A DNA stretch of 64,000 bases from Enterococcus sp. DIV0212c (GCF_017377505.1 NZ_JAFREN010000011.1:1-64000), one strand, 5' to 3'; positions 10,198 through 21,521 are shown, counted from the first letter of the stretch. The notes: generated from the sequence alone by a model not told the origin. Made by a program: numbers and translations.

Positions 10198-10635
10198 CTA
10201 TTTAAATAAGGTTTTATATTCTCCATATCCTTCTTTTTCCAGCTCATTCACTGGAATAAAACGTAATGCTGCTGCATTAATACAATAACGTAACCCACCT
10301 TGATCTTGCGGTCCATCTGTAAAAACATGTCCTAAATGAGAATCAGCATCTTTACTGCGTACTTCAACACGACGCATTCCTAAAGAAAAATCTGAATTTT
10401 CTTTGACGCCTTGTTTTTCAATTGGTTTAGTAAAAGCCGGCCAGCCACAGCCTGCATCGTATTTGTCTGTTGAACTAAAGAGCGGTTCACCACTAACGAT
10501 ATCTACATAAATACCTTCTTGGTAAAAATCGTCATATTTTCCAGTAAAAGGTCTTTCAGTCGCATTTTCTTGTGTTACAGCATATTCGATATCAGATAGC
10601 TTTTCTTTCAACTCTTCTTTTGTTGGTTTTTCCAT
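10198..10635 (-). CDS. msrB: Peptide-methionine (R)-S-oxide reductase MsrB
   Basis: MsrB repairs methionine-R-sulfoxide in oxidised proteins. This copy has 145 aa. It has the MsrB signatures CGWPAF (about residues 64-69), SHLGHVF (about 98-104) and [11 protein letters not shown] with the catalytic Cys (about 118). The gene is monocistronic. A weak imperfect hairpin at about 10151-10195 may terminate it. Confidence 0.95.
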   Translation of the reverse strand: MEKPTKEELKEKLSDIEYAVTQENATERPFTGKYDDFYQEGIYVDIVSGEPLFSSTDKYDAGCGWPAFTKPIEKQGVKENSDFSLGMRRVEVRSKDADSHLGHVFTDGPQDQGGLRYCINAAALRFIPVNELEKEGYGEYKTLFK

Positions 10636-10690
10636 GACAAATCACACCCTCGCATTTTAGTTAGTCTTATCATAGCATCATTGCGAAAAA

Positions 10691-10722
10691 AACACTCATT
10701 TTCTGTTTAGAAAATGAGTGTT
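10691..10722 (-). terminator. Terminator at the end of the ricA-mutS-mutL-maf-thioesterase run
   Basis: A perfect 14-bp stem, AACACTCATTTTCT/AGAAAATGAGTGTT, has a four-base loop and is followed by seven T on the minus strand. Confidence 0.88.
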
Positions 10723-10733
10723 CACGTCTATTA

Positions 10734-11228
10734 TTAGTTCCAAGGAATATCTAAGTCGATATTTTGGGCTAGATCGATACTTTCTTGTCGTTTGGCTTGT
10801 CTAACTTGTTTTCTCGCTTCATAGCCTTCACAGATAAAGCGTTCTTCTTTTGTCTCAGGCTCGATGTTTTTTGGCAGACTCGCTCCTTTAGGTACGACAA
10901 AGGTCATGAAACAAGTGCCAGCTAGATAACGTTCGCCTGTAAATAAGTCTTCACCGATTACTTTGGCGAATATTTCCATTGAGCGTGTGCCCACTCCTGA
11001 TACATAGGCATCGATACAAACTGAATGATCTGCTTTTAAAGGCGCTAGAAAATCTAAATGATCGACAGAAGCTGTGACGATCGCCGCTCTTGAAACGCGA
11101 ACAGCTGAAATACCCGCCGTTTCATCCAACCATGCCATTAACTGTCCGCCAAATAAGGTCTTATGAAAATTCAGATGAGGATACGTGATCATATGTGTTT
11201 GAATGGCTCTTGTTTGTGAACATTTCAT
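10734..11228 (-). CDS. Acyl-CoA thioesterase (hotdog fold, BACH/YciA type)
   Basis: This 164-aa protein probably hydrolyses acyl-CoA thioesters. It is a single hotdog domain: the central-helix signature GGQLMAWLDETAG at about residues 27-39 contains the catalytic acidic residue, and a later strand reads VSRAAIVTASVDHLDFL. It is the last gene of a tight leftward run, 30 bp after maf, and ends at a strong terminator. Substrate chain length cannot be told from the sequence. Confidence 0.88.
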   Translation of the reverse strand: MKCSQTRAIQTHMITYPHLNFHKTLFGGQLMAWLDETAGISAVRVSRAAIVTASVDHLDFLAPLKADHSVCIDAYVSGVGTRSMEIFAKVIGEDLFTGERYLAGTCFMTFVVPKGASLPKNIEPETKEERFICEGYEARKQVRQAKRQESIDLAQNIDLDIPWN

Positions 11229-11258
11229 TCGTTGTTTCCTTCTTTCATCGTTCAGTTA

Positions 11259-11813
11259 CTACTCAAAAGATGGCAGCATTCGGTACAGTGTCGCAATAGG
11301 CAATCCCATAATCGAATAATAATCACCTTGAATACTTTTTACGAGCAAAGCGCCCTGACCTTGAATGCCGTATGCTCCAGCTTTATCTTCGTACTCTTTT
11401 GTATCTAAGTAGCGATTGATTTCTTCATTTGTTAAATCGTAAAATTCTACTGTCGCCGGAACTGTGGCCGAAGATTCTTGATCATCTTTCATTAAGACTA
11501 CACTAGTATAGACTTTATGTGTTCTGCCGCTCAGTTTTTGCAACATCCGAAAAGCATCATCTCTGGAAGTGGGTTTCCCTAAAATTTCATTATCAATTGT
11601 TACGATCGTATCAGAACCGATCACTAAATCATTTGGATATTGTTTTGCAATATGTGCTGCTTTTTGTGCGGCCATCGTCAAGACATAGTCCATCGGGGTA
11701 AAATACCCTTTGACTTCTTCATTGATATCAGCTGGCACAACTTTAAAATCAGCAATGATTCTACTCAACAACTCACGTCTGCGAGGGGATTGAGAGGCTA
11801 GGATAACTGCCAT
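11259..11813 (-). CDS. maf: Maf family nucleoside triphosphate pyrophosphatase
   Basis: Maf proteins hydrolyse non-canonical or excess nucleoside triphosphates (typically dTTP/UTP) to monophosphates. This copy has 184 aa. The N-terminal motif [10 protein letters not shown] is at residues 7-16. The internal GSDTIV (about 67-72) and the KAGAYGIQG region (about 144-152) hold active-site residues. It follows mutL by 29 bp. Confidence 0.94.
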   Translation of the reverse strand: MAVILASQSPRRRELLSRIIADFKVVPADINEEVKGYFTPMDYVLTMAAQKAAHIAKQYPNDLVIGSDTIVTIDNEILGKPTSRDDAFRMLQKLSGRTHKVYTSVVLMKDDQESSATVPATVEFYDLTNEEINRYLDTKEYEDKAGAYGIQGQGALLVKSIQGDYYSIMGLPIATLYRMLPSFE

Positions 11814-11842
11814 TAGGATAAAACCTTCTTCCCTTAAATTTT

Positions 11843-13927
11843 TTAATGCGGATCTTGGATTCGTTTAAACATTTTTTCCATATCTGCATTTGTAAAATGG
11901 ATCAAAACAGGTCGACCGTGCGGGCAATTAAAGGGATTCTCACAGGTCTCAAGATCTTTCAATAACACGCGAGCCTGTTGTTCGTTTAAATAGTGATTGG
12001 CTTTGATCGAACGTTTACAACTCATCATGATCGCTGTGGCTTCACGGAATTTTTTCACGCTGACAGAACCTGTCGTCAAAAGCATATCGATCATTTCACG
12101 AATGATCGTCTCTTCTTCACCTGCTGGATACCAAGTTGGGTGCGCTCGAACAATGAAACTATTTTGACCAAAGTCTTCTAAATGAATGCCAACTTCGGCT
12201 AAGGTTTCTTTTTGTTCTTTGATTTTTAGCGCATCACTATTTGGATAATCAATCACGATCGGTACTAATAACTCTTGTAGATCATTGGTTACTTCACCGA
12301 TTTTTTCTCTAAAATATTCATATTTGATTCGTTCTTGTGCCGCATGTTGATCGATGATATACAATCCGTCTTTACTTTGAGCAAATAGATAAGTACCATG
12401 CATCTGACCAAAATATTCTAATTCTGGAAAACGTTCTTTGGGACGTTCGTCAGATAACTTATTCAAGACCTTATTTAGGTCATTTTTAGCTCCAGTCGCT
12501 GAAAAATCAAATTCTGGATGATGGCTTAATTCTTCTTCATAGACCTGTTCATCAACTGTCGTCTCTTCTTTAGGCTGAAGAATTTCTTCTGATTCTGCGG
12601 GCGCGACTGTTTGATTATTATCAGGCGCTTGTTGCTCTTTTGTTTCAGTAGGTGAACTAAATGCATAAGCCATCAACGCTTCTTTTTCAAGTTCCTCTTG
12701 GGTCAGTGACTTCGTTTCTTTTGACTCGTTGTTAACAGGAGCTTGCGTTTGAAAGCTTGTTGTTGTTTCTTTTACAAAGAAGTTTCCACTAGTGGGATCA
12801 TATCCTAAACTGCTAGGTTTTCGGATTGGTTGAGCCGTTTCTTGTGGTTCTGTTAATGGTATTTCCATTTGTTCGACTTTTGGTTGAAGTTCAACTTTCT
12901 TTTTAAACTGAAGATTGTCTGCGGCATTAGGAATCAATTGCTCATGGCTCAAGACTTCCCGAATCGCTTCGCTTATCAACACCATTAATTCTTTTTCTTT
13001 ACTCAAACGAACTTCTTGTTTCGTTGGATGAACATTGACATCAACTAATAATGGGTCCATCTCGATTTCTAATACTGCAAGTGGAAAACGACCGACCATC
13101 AGCTTAGAGCCGTAGCCATCAACAACTGCCTTATTCAACGCAAAATTTTTGATGTAACGCCCATTGATGATCGTAGATAAATAATTCCGACTAGCTCTGG
13201 TCACTTCTGGTAATGAAACATAACCTGACAATTTAAAGTCCAAATCTTCGGCTTCTATCTTCAGCATTTTTTTGGCCGTCCCAATACCATAAATACCAGC
13301 AATCGTTTGTTTCAAATCGCCATTTCCAGCAGTGTTCATCATTTTGTTACCGTCATGAACCAAGCGAAAAGCAATATTGGGATGACTTAGCGCCAAACGA
13401 TTGACGATATCACCGACATTGGCTAATTCGGTTTGGATCGTTTTGACATATTTTAGTCGAGCGGGTGTATTAAAAAACAGATTGGAAACAGTGATTTTGG
13501 TTCCTTTTCTTAACGCTGCTGGACGATGTTCTTCAATCGTTCCGCCTTTCATTTGAACCAGACTGCCTTCACCTTCATCAGAAACAGCAGTTTCAACGAC
13601 TATTTCTGAAACAGATGCAATACTGGGCAAGGCTTCTCCACGAAACCCTAAACTGCGTATCCGAAACAAATCATCTCTTGTATGAATTTTACTTGTTGCG
13701 TGACGTTTAAAAGCATTGAGAATATCCTCTTTGGCGATTCCTTCACCATTATCAATCACTTGGATCGTTTTTAAACCAGCTTCTTCAATAAAAATATCGA
13801 TTTGCGTGCTGCCTGCATCGATCGCATTTTCCACAAGTTCTTTAACAACTGATGCAGGACGTTCTACTACTTCACCAGCAGCAATCTGATTGGCAAGTTG
13901 TTCTGATAATTCTTGTATTTTTCCCAT
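11843..13927 (-). CDS. mutL: DNA mismatch repair protein MutL
   Basis: MutL links mismatch recognition by MutS to strand incision. This copy has 694 aa. The N-terminal GHKL ATPase shows [13 protein letters not shown] and DNGEGI, then [18 protein letters not shown] low-complexity, Gln/Glu/Thr-rich linker spans about 340-495. The C-terminal dimerisation and endonuclease domain contains [14 protein letters not shown], the DQHA-x2-E-x4-E motif of nicking MutL proteins, and CPHGRPV near the end. This is the endonuclease-active type expected in bacteria without MutH. It follows mutS by 34 bp. Confidence 0.97.
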   Translation of the reverse strand: MGKIQELSEQLANQIAAGEVVERPASVVKELVENAIDAGSTQIDIFIEEAGLKTIQVIDNGEGIAKEDILNAFKRHATSKIHTRDDLFRIRSLGFRGEALPSIASVSEIVVETAVSDEGEGSLVQMKGGTIEEHRPAALRKGTKITVSNLFFNTPARLKYVKTIQTELANVGDIVNRLALSHPNIAFRLVHDGNKMMNTAGNGDLKQTIAGIYGIGTAKKMLKIEAEDLDFKLSGYVSLPEVTRASRNYLSTIINGRYIKNFALNKAVVDGYGSKLMVGRFPLAVLEIEMDPLLVDVNVHPTKQEVRLSKEKELMVLISEAIREVLSHEQLIPNAADNLQFKKKVELQPKVEQMEIPLTEPQETAQPIRKPSSLGYDPTSGNFFVKETTTSFQTQAPVNNESKETKSLTQEELEKEALMAYAFSSPTETKEQQAPDNNQTVAPAESEEILQPKEETTVDEQVYEEELSHHPEFDFSATGAKNDLNKVLNKLSDERPKERFPELEYFGQMHGTYLFAQSKDGLYIIDQHAAQERIKYEYFREKIGEVTNDLQELLVPIVIDYPNSDALKIKEQKETLAEVGIHLEDFGQNSFIVRAHPTWYPAGEEETIIREMIDMLLTTGSVSVKKFREATAIMMSCKRSIKANHYLNEQQARVLLKDLETCENPFNCPHGRPVLIHFTNADMEKMFKRIQDPH

Positions 13928-13961
13928 CTAGATGATCCTTTCCTTGCTCAGCTTTTTTTAT

Positions 13962-16529
13962 TTAAATTCTTTTTTGCAGTTCGTGTAATTTATTTAAGGC
14001 ATCCATTGGCGTCATTTCTAATAAATTAATTTTCTTCAAGGTATCGATCACGCCAAGCTCATCCGTCGACACTTCTTTAAATAGTGATAATTGTTCCGTA
14101 TCTTCTTTAATTTCATCTTTGTATTCAACGGCTTTAAGCGGTTGTTCATCTGACTCTAAGGCCGTAAGAATTGTAGCTGCGCGTTCTAATAATGCACTTG
14201 GTAACCCAGCGATTTTAGCAACATGAATACCGTAACTTTTATCTGCTGGTCCATCCATCATTTTATGCAGGAAGACGACTTCGCCATTTTTCTCTACTGC
14301 ACCGACGTGAATATTTTTCAAACCAGTCAAGTTTTCATCTAAAACGGTCAATTCATGGTAATGGGTTGAGAACAATGTTTTCGCTTTGACTTCTCGATGG
14401 ATATATTCAATGATCGCTTGTGCTAATGCCATTCCATCATAGGTTGCAGTTCCTCGGCCAAGTTCATCGAATAAAATCAAACTATTCGGCGTAGCATGAC
14501 GCAATGCTTGATTGGCTTCCATCATTTCCACCATGAAAGTACTTTGCCCTGCAATCAAATCATCTGATGCACCGATTCTAGTGAAAATTTGGTCAAAAAT
14601 CGGTAGTTCCGCAGATTCAGCTGGAACAAAACAACCGATTTGAGCCATCACGACTGTTAGAGCTAATTGACGCATGTAGGTACTTTTACCGGACATATTC
14701 GGTCCTGTGATCAATAGAATAATATTTTCTTTACTCATATGCACACTGTTTGGAATATATTCTTGATGACCTAAAACTTTTTCCACAACTGGGTGACGGC
14801 CTTCAACAATATGCAATTCTTTGCTGTTGCTTTTCAGCGTTGGACGAACGTATTGATATCTTTCACTGACTGTAGCGAAAGCTTGTAAGACATCGACTGC
14901 GCTGATTGTTTTCGCTAGTTTTTGTAGACGCTCGATGTTTGCTTTAACTTGTTCTCGAACTTCCAAGAATAATTGATATTCTAAATCTACTGATTTTTCT
15001 TCTGCTTCTAAAATTAAGGTTTCCATTTCTTTTAGTTCTGGGGTGATAAAACGTTCCGCATTTGCTAGGGTTTGTTTGCGTTCGTATTTGCCTTCTTCTA
15101 GGTTGGCTAAGTTGGATTTTGTCACTTCAATATAGTAACCAAATACTCGATTAAATCCAACTTTTAAGGTCTTGATGCCTGTTTCTTGGCGTTCTTTGGC
15201 TTCTAGTTCAGCTAACCATTGCTTGCCATGACGCATCGCATCGCGGTATTCATCTAGTTTTTCGTTGTAATTGTCTTTGATGATATTTCCTTCTGTGATT
15301 GCAAGCGGCGCTTCTTCGTTGATGGCCGTATTAATTAGTTCAACAATATCTTCAGCTGGATTTAAATCTAATAATAAGTCGTTCCACTCACCTTGGTTAA
15401 TGCCAACGATCAATTCGCGAACCAACGGCACTTGTTCTAATGAAGTCTTCAGTTGAATCAAGTCACGTCCGTTCACATTTCCAAACGCTACACGACCAGC
15501 TAGACGCTCTAAATCATAGACTTTTGTCAATGTAGATTGTAAGTCGACACGTTCAAAGTACGCATTCAATAACGATTGAACCATTTCTTGACGGGTTTGG
15601 ATTTGTTTTTCTTGGATCAAGGGACGATCTAACCATTGTTTTAGTAAACGGCCGCCCATTGCGGTTTTTGTTTCATCTAGTAACCATAATAAGGTGCCTT
15701 TTTTCAGTCCAGTTCGAATCGATTGTGTCAGTTCTAAGTTGAATTTAGAATAGTGATCCATTTTTAAGAAATGATCGGGTTGATATTCTACTGCTTTTTG
15801 AATATGAGATAAGCCACGCTTTTGTGTCACACTTAAATAGGTTAAAAGCTTGCCTGTAACTTCGACTTCTAGCGGATGTGTGAGTTCACTTGTTAAAAAG
15901 CTAAATTCGGCATTTTCTTCTGCTTGGTTTTGTTCAGAAAAAATAATGTTTAAACGATCTTTTAAGGTTTGTTGCAGTGTTTCTGATAATTCGCTACCTA
16001 ATACGATTTCTTTCGTCTGTAAAGCTGATGCTTCATTGATCACCGCATCTTCATCGTTTAAAACGGCGGTTTTCAGTTCTCCTGTACTTAAATCGACATA
16101 GGCTACACCAAAAGCACCATTGTCTTCAACAATAGCCGTTAAATAGTTATTGTCTTTAGCGTCCAAGCCTTTACTGGTCATAACAGTTCCTGGCGTAATC
16201 AGCTGAACAACTTCTCGCTTAACCATGCCTTTGGTCGTTTTAGGATCTTCTACTTGTTCACAAATCGCGACTTTGTAGCCTTTTTCGATCAATGTATCGA
16301 TATAGCCTTGGGCCGCGTGATGAGGAATTCCGCACATCGGAATCGGGTCATCTGCATTGCGGTTACGGCTAGTTAACGTTAATTCCAGTACCTGTGACGC
16401 ATTGATGGCATCTTCATAAAACATTTCATAAAAGTCACCTAGTCTATAAAATAGAAAAGCATCTTGGTATTGGTCTTTGATTGCTAAGTATTGTTCCATC
16501 ATGGGTGTGTGTTTTGTTTTTTGCGGCAT
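13962..16529 (-). CDS. mutS: DNA mismatch repair protein MutS
   Basis: MutS recognises mismatches and small loops. This copy has 855 aa. The N-terminal mismatch-binding motif FYEMFYEDA (about residues 33-41) carries the Phe-x-Glu pair. Walker [10 protein letters not shown] lies at about 607-615 and the Walker B region [10 protein letters not shown] at about 683-692, followed by FSTHYHEL. The C-terminus holds the helix-turn-helix dimer segment. Its start lies 2 bp beyond the ricA stop, so the two are translationally close. Confidence 0.98.
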   Translation of the reverse strand: MPQKTKHTPMMEQYLAIKDQYQDAFLFYRLGDFYEMFYEDAINASQVLELTLTSRNRNADDPIPMCGIPHHAAQGYIDTLIEKGYKVAICEQVEDPKTTKGMVKREVVQLITPGTVMTSKGLDAKDNNYLTAIVEDNGAFGVAYVDLSTGELKTAVLNDEDAVINEASALQTKEIVLGSELSETLQQTLKDRLNIIFSEQNQAEENAEFSFLTSELTHPLEVEVTGKLLTYLSVTQKRGLSHIQKAVEYQPDHFLKMDHYSKFNLELTQSIRTGLKKGTLLWLLDETKTAMGGRLLKQWLDRPLIQEKQIQTRQEMVQSLLNAYFERVDLQSTLTKVYDLERLAGRVAFGNVNGRDLIQLKTSLEQVPLVRELIVGINQGEWNDLLLDLNPAEDIVELINTAINEEAPLAITEGNIIKDNYNEKLDEYRDAMRHGKQWLAELEAKERQETGIKTLKVGFNRVFGYYIEVTKSNLANLEEGKYERKQTLANAERFITPELKEMETLILEAEEKSVDLEYQLFLEVREQVKANIERLQKLAKTISAVDVLQAFATVSERYQYVRPTLKSNSKELHIVEGRHPVVEKVLGHQEYIPNSVHMSKENIILLITGPNMSGKSTYMRQLALTVVMAQIGCFVPAESAELPIFDQIFTRIGASDDLIAGQSTFMVEMMEANQALRHATPNSLILFDELGRGTATYDGMALAQAIIEYIHREVKAKTLFSTHYHELTVLDENLTGLKNIHVGAVEKNGEVVFLHKMMDGPADKSYGIHVAKIAGLPSALLERAATILTALESDEQPLKAVEYKDEIKEDTEQLSLFKEVSTDELGVIDTLKKINLLEMTPMDALNKLHELQKRI

Positions 16530-16531
16530 TG

Positions 16532-16900
16532 TTACCCTTCCTTCTCTAGTTCTTCATTGATTCTATATTGGATCATATCTGTGACGTGCTGCAAGAGGTC
16601 ATTGGCTTCCATCAATTGTTCTCTATATGCTACCACTAAGGGATGTTCATCGAATTCTTTAGTTAGTTCGTCCGCACGCTTGATTGCGGCTTTTTCTGCT
16701 TCCGGTTTATCATAATGAGCAAATTGGACCGCATCTTTTTGAGCTGCTTTGATTTGTTCGACTAAATCGGTGAGTTTCTCGTTATTTTGAACTTTTTCTT
16801 CTAGTTCTTTATAACGCTGAATCAATTCGTCCTCGCCAAGCAGGGTCAATAATTTCGTTAATTCTTCGTTGATTTTTTTATCTGTAATGGATGGCTCCAT
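16532..16900 (-). CDS. ricA: YlbF/YmcA family regulator (RicA-like)
   Basis: This is a small all-helical protein of 122 aa from the YlbF/YmcA family. In Bacillus subtilis, YmcA (RicA) acts with YlbF and YaaT in a complex that assists RNase Y-dependent mRNA maturation. The sequence shows the amphipathic helical pattern, a [20 protein letters not shown] segment and no catalytic motif. Its position directly upstream of mutS matches the ymcA-mutS-mutL neighbourhood of Bacillus. It heads the leftward run that ends with the thioesterase gene. The RicA name rests on synteny and length more than on a diagnostic motif. Confidence 0.8.
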   Translation of the reverse strand: MEPSITDKKINEELTKLLTLLGEDELIQRYKELEEKVQNNEKLTDLVEQIKAAQKDAVQFAHYDKPEAEKAAIKRADELTKEFDEHPLVVAYREQLMEANDLLQHVTDMIQYRINEELEKEG

Positions 16901-17048
16901 GATTTCACACCTTTATTCTGGGTAAGATTTTGTTGTAAAACAGGTCTACTTATTTTAACATAATTCCAGCAGAATCAACAGTTTGTGGAAAAAAACAGGA
17001 GCGAATATTTTTTAGTTTATTGTGCAATATTAGAAACAGTAGTCAAAA

Positions 17049-17083
17049 AAACAGAGTAACCTTTTGTTTTGGTTACTCTGTTT
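17049..17083 (-). terminator. Terminator of WxL locus 1
   Basis: The perfect 13-bp stem AAACAGAGTAACC/GGTTACTCTGTTT is followed by a T-run on the minus strand. It lies 18 bp beyond the stop of the WxL-interacting protein gene. Confidence 0.88.
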
Positions 17084-17101
17084 TAGCATGTTTATATCCA
17101 T

Positions 17102-18157
17102 TTATTTTTTCTTTAATTCCGCCACTTGTTCTTCTAACGCTTTGATTTTTTGTTGTCTTTTTCTATATAAAATAACTAAAAGAATCAATAACAAGAGAAC
17201 TAAGAAGAGGATTATATAAAGCAGATAGTTATTTTTATCATGATGGATATACGCTTGATCGTTTAATTTGTTTGCTTCTTTTGCTTTGATTTCAAATTCT
17301 TCTTCAAAATCCCACGTTTTTCCTTTTGATTCTGCGTGGACAGCTAAAAGATATTTACCTGGTTTAAATTCTGTTTCTTGTAGGCTTACTGGATAGTTAA
17401 AGACAGAATTTGGTGCCATTTGCAGTTCACTTTTTTTAGTTTCGTACAGAACGTTATCGGTATTTTTCTTTCTGATTTTAACATTTACGTTTAATTTGTT
17501 TAGGTACGCGGCTTTAGGATTTGTTAAATGGGCAAAGACTGTATTTCGATTGTTGACTTGTCCTAAGCTTACTTTAGATAATTGTAAATCTGGTGAGACT
17601 TCCTTTTCTCCACGTAAAACAAGAGCAATCACATACCCAAATTGATTTTTAATTGCAACATCCGCTGTAGATTCTGTTGATTTTGCATCTTTATTTTCAC
17701 TTGTAAAAATAATACCACCTGATAGAATGCCCGAAAAATCTTTTTTAGGCATTGCAATCGCATATTCAACTTCTTTCGATTCATGAGGTGCTAACGTAAT
17801 TTTGGGTGTGTTGGTTTTAACGAGTTTGCTTATATCATATGGTAAATCAATCGATTCGTTTTTGTCACTGTTGATATATTCAACTATCCCATTAGTATTG
17901 GTCGTAGCTGTTTTGACTTTGGTATCAATGGTCTGTTCTTGATCGGATTTATTCGTTACTTTAACTGCGATCGTTTGATTTTCTTCTGGGGTAAGTCTTA
18001 GATCAAAATATGTTTTGGTTGTGTCGACTTGTTTGGTTGAAGGAATCGCTTTTACTTCATAATCTGCATCTTGAGCCCAAACATTCAGTGTTCCTACCAG
18101 ACATCCGAATAAAACACCAATCAGCGGTACTAAAACTTTAAGCGTACGTTTTACCAT
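17102..18157 (-). CDS. WxL-interacting protein (DUF916/DUF3324), locus 1
   Basis: This is a membrane-anchored partner of WxL surface proteins. It has 351 aa. A signal peptide occupies about residues 1-28 (ending VWAQ). The N-terminal DUF916 domain (peptidoglycan-binding type) spans about 33-150, with signatures YFDLRLTPEENQTI and EYAIAMPKKDFSGILSGGI. DUF3324 (WxL-binding type) spans about 165-290 (QFGYVIALVLRGE, MAPNSVFNYPVSL). One transmembrane helix lies at about 307-328, followed by a basic coiled tail. It is the last gene of locus 1, 84 bp after the WxL gene, with a hairpin in the gap. Confidence 0.92.
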   Translation of the reverse strand: MVKRTLKVLVPLIGVLFGCLVGTLNVWAQDADYEVKAIPSTKQVDTTKTYFDLRLTPEENQTIAVKVTNKSDQEQTIDTKVKTATTNTNGIVEYINSDKNESIDLPYDISKLVKTNTPKITLAPHESKEVEYAIAMPKKDFSGILSGGIIFTSENKDAKSTESTADVAIKNQFGYVIALVLRGEKEVSPDLQLSKVSLGQVNNRNTVFAHLTNPKAAYLNKLNVNVKIRKKNTDNVLYETKKSELQMAPNSVFNYPVSLQETEFKPGKYLLAVHAESKGKTWDFEEEFEIKAKEANKLNDQAYIHHDKNNYLLYIILFLVLLLLILLVILYRKRQQKIKALEEQVAELKKK

Positions 18158-18191
18158 GTGAATTCCTCCATTTTTTATGTATGTATGTTGA

Positions 18192-18227
18192 TGGAGCGAA
18201 ACAAAATTATTTTTTAGTTCCGCTCCA
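18192..18227. repeat. Intra-operon hairpin between the WxL and WxL-interacting protein genes
   Basis: The stem TGGAGCG/CGCTCCA encloses an A/T-rich interior resembling the hairpins at 2885-2925 and 45756-45796. It sits inside a transcription unit and could set transcript stability or partial termination between the abundant WxL protein and its partner. Confidence 0.6.
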
Positions 18228-18241
18228 CTCCCTTATTTATA

Positions 18242-18826
18242 CTAGATATTTGCTGGTTGGTCCAACAATGTCCATGTCAATGTTGTTTCGTATTGTTTTG
18301 CTACTTTAACTGTTTCACCTGGTACTGATAGAACAGCAGCGTCTTTACCAAAACTTTCAATCGTTACACCGTTACCAAGGCCTGCTTCAGCGTCTAAAAT
18401 CGTTGCGCTTGAACCGTCTGTGTTTAGAACAACTTCTGTTTTTGCAGTTGCTGAACCTGTTGATTTTTCTGAAATAGTTGGTGTTTTCAATGTGATTTGG
18501 GCACTTGTCAATTCCTTTTTATCTGCTTTAAATTGTCCGTTTTGAGCAACTTGGACAGTCCATCCAGCTTCTGTTCCGCGGATATCTTGAACCGTTGTCG
18601 CTGTTTCGGTTTTACTTTTGTATACTTCATCATTAGCAGAAATAGGATTAGAACCGAAATCAAAATCAGCTACATTTAACAATGTCAACGCACCTTCTGT
18701 AGGAGCTGTAAACCCTATATCACTTTTAGACGCTTGATCCGCAACTTCCTCGGCATTTACGACCATACTTGTGCTGAAAATCATTGATACTGATGCTAAT
18801 ACTACTAAAATTTTGCTTGTTTTCAT
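18242..18826 (-). CDS. WxL domain cell-surface protein, locus 1
   Basis: This is a secreted protein of 194 aa that binds the cell wall non-covalently through a WxL domain. A signal peptide occupies about 1-25 (ending VVNA-EE). The remainder is one WxL domain: the proximal motif is GWTVQVAQNGQF (about residues 100-111) and the distal motif is LTWTLLDQP near the C-terminus. The GAGGAG ribosome site lies inside the last codons of the upstream small sortase-substrate gene, whose stop codon directly abuts this ATG, so translation is probably coupled. Confidence 0.92.
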   Translation of the reverse strand: MKTSKILVVLASVSMIFSTSMVVNAEEVADQASKSDIGFTAPTEGALTLLNVADFDFGSNPISANDEVYKSKTETATTVQDIRGTEAGWTVQVAQNGQFKADKKELTSAQITLKTPTISEKSTGSATAKTEVVLNTDGSSATILDAEAGLGNGVTIESFGKDAAVLSVPGETVKVAKQYETTLTWTLLDQPANI

Positions 18827-19102
18827 TTAAATTCTCTCCTCATTATTTAAAATTTTATATGATATCATTCCAGTTATAGATAACAGGATGGATATTCCAC
18901 TTATTAGTAAAACCTTGTTAGGTGAATCCTCACCCGTTTTGGGAAAACTATGCGTTTTCTGTGCTTCTTTTTCCTTTTCTTCATAAAAGCCGACTGTTAC
19001 TTGGCTATTTTCTGCAGCGTGACTTTCATTCATTCCAATCAAATAGATAAAATAACCACAGATTAGTAACCATTGAAGCCATTTTACTTTTTTATTTTTC
19101 AC
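18827..19102 (-). CDS. Small sortase-anchored surface protein (FPKTG motif), locus 1
   Basis: This is a small predicted wall-anchored protein of 91 aa. A signal peptide occupies about 1-28, a short linker follows, and then a sorting signal: FPKTGE at about 53-58, a hydrophobic helix and a terminal NNEERI tail. The start is taken as GTG at 19102, because AAAGGTG sits seven bases upstream and the signal peptide begins there; an earlier in-frame ATG at 19123 lacks such a site. The gene lies between the large and small WxL genes, the usual place for this component in WxL operons. FPKTG deviates from canonical LPXTG. Confidence 0.8.
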   Translation of the reverse strand: MKNKKVKWLQWLLICGYFIYLIGMNESHAAENSQVTVGFYEEKEKEAQKTHSFPKTGEDSPNKVLLISGISILLSITGMISYKILNNEERI

Positions 19103-19115
19103 AGCTAGGCACCTT

Positions 19116-21521
19116 TCAATCATTTGCTACAACATCGTATAATTCCCAGCTGATTTCACCAGAGTACTGCTCAGCTAACGCATCACCTGATTTCACAGCG
19201 ACTTTCAGTCCATCATCAGATGTTGCCCAATCATGAGTTATATTGTAATCGTCATGATTCGTTGTGACTGCTGATGTAATAACCGCTGATGAATTGGTGT
19301 GGATTGGAACGGATTGTCCATCCTTTACATAAAATAGTGCATCTGATAGTACATGCTCGGTTTTGTTTCCTGTCAAAGGCTTACTCAATGTTGCTCTCAA
19401 CTGCCAATTAGACCCTAGCGTGCGTGTATCTTTCACGACAATGTCTCGATCTTTTGCTTCGATCTTATATTCTTCATCCTTACTAGATAATGCATGCGTT
19501 CCAAAACTAATTTTTGTTGGTACATCTGAAAAACTTAAATGTCCTTGGTACTTATAGATCACTGTTTGTGCTTCGTTTGAAAAAGTCCCGGTCGCATTGG
19601 TCGGTACGGCTGTTAGTGTATAGCCTGGAATCTCTTTGGCCTCAGTTTGATACGGCTGGCTGACTTTTCCGTCTAAAATTTCCGTTGGTGCAATTTCTTG
19701 CCCATCCTCGTTTAGATAGTTTACAACAACCGATTTCCCTTGAACAAAATCAGCTTTAAGTTCAGCTTCATTGCTGGCTTTTGACTCCTCATTTACAGTC
19801 GTAACGGCTGTGTTAGGAATTGTGATTTGATTGATTTGGGGATCAGCTAATTCTTCTTGACTAAGTTTTAGACTGCCATTCAGTTCAATCGTGTAGGTCT
19901 TTCCATAAAACGATTCATCGGCTAAACTTTCTGGCTTTGCCTCGACCAATAATTCGTTCTCTGCATTTTTATTGAGAGTAAAATAATCAGCAGCGCTCCC
20001 TCCAGTTTCATCCTTGATCACGACATCTTCTGTAGCAATCGCTAAGGAATCTGCCAATGGATCTGTGATTTTTACTGTTTGGATCGGAAATCGTGAAGAG
20101 TAGGATGGAATTTTTTGGGTGATTGTATATAATCGTCTATTCTCATTTCCAGTGTAAGTAAACTGTTCTCCAACTTTGATCGGCGCTTCTAGTTCTTCTC
20201 CACCAATAATATCTCCTAGCCCAGGGAAGTCGTCATAATCAAACATAGCTGTGCTTTCCTCGGGACTGATCGGCATATTCGTATGAATATCATAACCAGA
20301 ATATACACTTCCCAACACTCGACCTTGTGTATCATCAAGTGTTACAGATGTTCTTGGTGCCAAAACACTTCCTATAAATAATGACGCATTACTTCTAAAT
20401 TGGATCTCTTGATCTTCATCATTAAAATTATGAACTAGATGCGTCGCTATCTTATAGGTTTTATCTTTTAACTCGTCAGAGATTGTATGACTATCAGATT
20501 TTATTAAAGGCACTGCTTTATCCGCATATTTCCCTTCAAAAAAGACGCCGTTGTTTCCTTCGAATTTGTATTCTTCATCTCCTGGTAAGCTAGGATAAGC
20601 TGCCGCATGGAAGAATGTGCTACCGCTAAAATTAAACGTTGGAAAGTGTTTATAGTTAATAAACAAGTATGGCGGCAACATAGTATCCGGATCATAATTT
20701 GTATAATTGATCGAGATGTCCTGAGCATTTTTGAAATGATCGATTTGGCCATCGACATTGACGATTGCAACAGCTTGTTCAGTCGTGCCTTTTTTCAGCG
20801 CAATATTGATCTGAATCGAGGATTGTCCGCCCCAGTCATTTGGGTTTACTACTTTTTTCTCTGTATTTACTTCTGCTGATTGAACAGCTGAATTATGAAC
20901 GACTGACTGATCGGTGTCGGTCAATGATGCATAATAATCACTGACGTTTTGAATGTTTCCAGTCACTTGAGAAAAATTTGAAATACCATTATCAGCAAAT
21001 GAAGGAAATGATTCGAGCGAGCCATTGTATAATCGTTTAGAGAATTTTTCTCGTAAATCAGGATAATACTGCAAGGCATCATTCATTTCTTTATCGGTCG
21101 GTAAATTTCCTAAATAGTAGTGCAAATCTTCATTATTCACATACTTGAAACTTGTCGCATTCGCATACAAACGAATGATGTCACTACCGGTGATCGTTTC
21201 AGAAACAACTGCTGGATCAATCTGGTCCAGATCCCACTGGCGAGTCGTATTTTGATAATTTTGAAAACCACCTTTGGACAAACCCGATGAACCATTAGAC
21301 GTTATATTTTTTGCTAAAAATTGACCAACAAGCTGTTTATCCTGCAATTGATCGGTATTAAGATACAGCGTACCGCCAGCTGTTAAATTCGTTTTTGTAG
21401 AAACTCCAAGTGGATAATCTCTAGGTGGTAAAACCGATTCAGCAAAAACCGTGTCTGACGAATCAATAATATGTAAAAGACAGAAAAACAAAACGAGTAA
21501 ACTAAAAATATTTTTTTTCAT
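19116..21521 (-). CDS. Large WxL-domain surface protein with choice-of-anchor-A-like and MucBP-like regions
   Basis: This large secreted protein (801 aa) has a signal peptide at about 1-27. The middle region (about 160-440) resembles choice-of-anchor A folds: the segment SLFIGSVLAPRTSVTL with GRVLGSVYSG is typical. Isopeptide/SdrD-B-like strands follow at about 450-620. A MucBP-type repeat lies at about 625-685 (VVNYLNEDGQEIAPTEIL, then PGYTLTAVP). The C-terminal WxL domain covers about 690-801, with NWQLRATLSKPL and ISWELYDV. It is the first gene of locus 1, preceded by ATAGGAGA. It is likely an adhesin displayed on the wall. Confidence 0.88.
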   Translation of the reverse strand: MKKNIFSLLVLFFCLLHIIDSSDTVFAESVLPPRDYPLGVSTKTNLTAGGTLYLNTDQLQDKQLVGQFLAKNITSNGSSGLSKGGFQNYQNTTRQWDLDQIDPAVVSETITGSDIIRLYANATSFKYVNNEDLHYYLGNLPTDKEMNDALQYYPDLREKFSKRLYNGSLESFPSFADNGISNFSQVTGNIQNVSDYYASLTDTDQSVVHNSAVQSAEVNTEKKVVNPNDWGGQSSIQINIALKKGTTEQAVAIVNVDGQIDHFKNAQDISINYTNYDPDTMLPPYLFINYKHFPTFNFSGSTFFHAAAYPSLPGDEEYKFEGNNGVFFEGKYADKAVPLIKSDSHTISDELKDKTYKIATHLVHNFNDEDQEIQFRSNASLFIGSVLAPRTSVTLDDTQGRVLGSVYSGYDIHTNMPISPEESTAMFDYDDFPGLGDIIGGEELEAPIKVGEQFTYTGNENRRLYTITQKIPSYSSRFPIQTVKITDPLADSLAIATEDVVIKDETGGSAADYFTLNKNAENELLVEAKPESLADESFYGKTYTIELNGSLKLSQEELADPQINQITIPNTAVTTVNEESKASNEAELKADFVQGKSVVVNYLNEDGQEIAPTEILDGKVSQPYQTEAKEIPGYTLTAVPTNATGTFSNEAQTVIYKYQGHLSFSDVPTKISFGTHALSSKDEEYKIEAKDRDIVVKDTRTLGSNWQLRATLSKPLTGNKTEHVLSDALFYVKDGQSVPIHTNSSAVITSAVTTNHDDYNITHDWATSDDGLKVAVKSGDALAEQYSGEISWELYDVVAND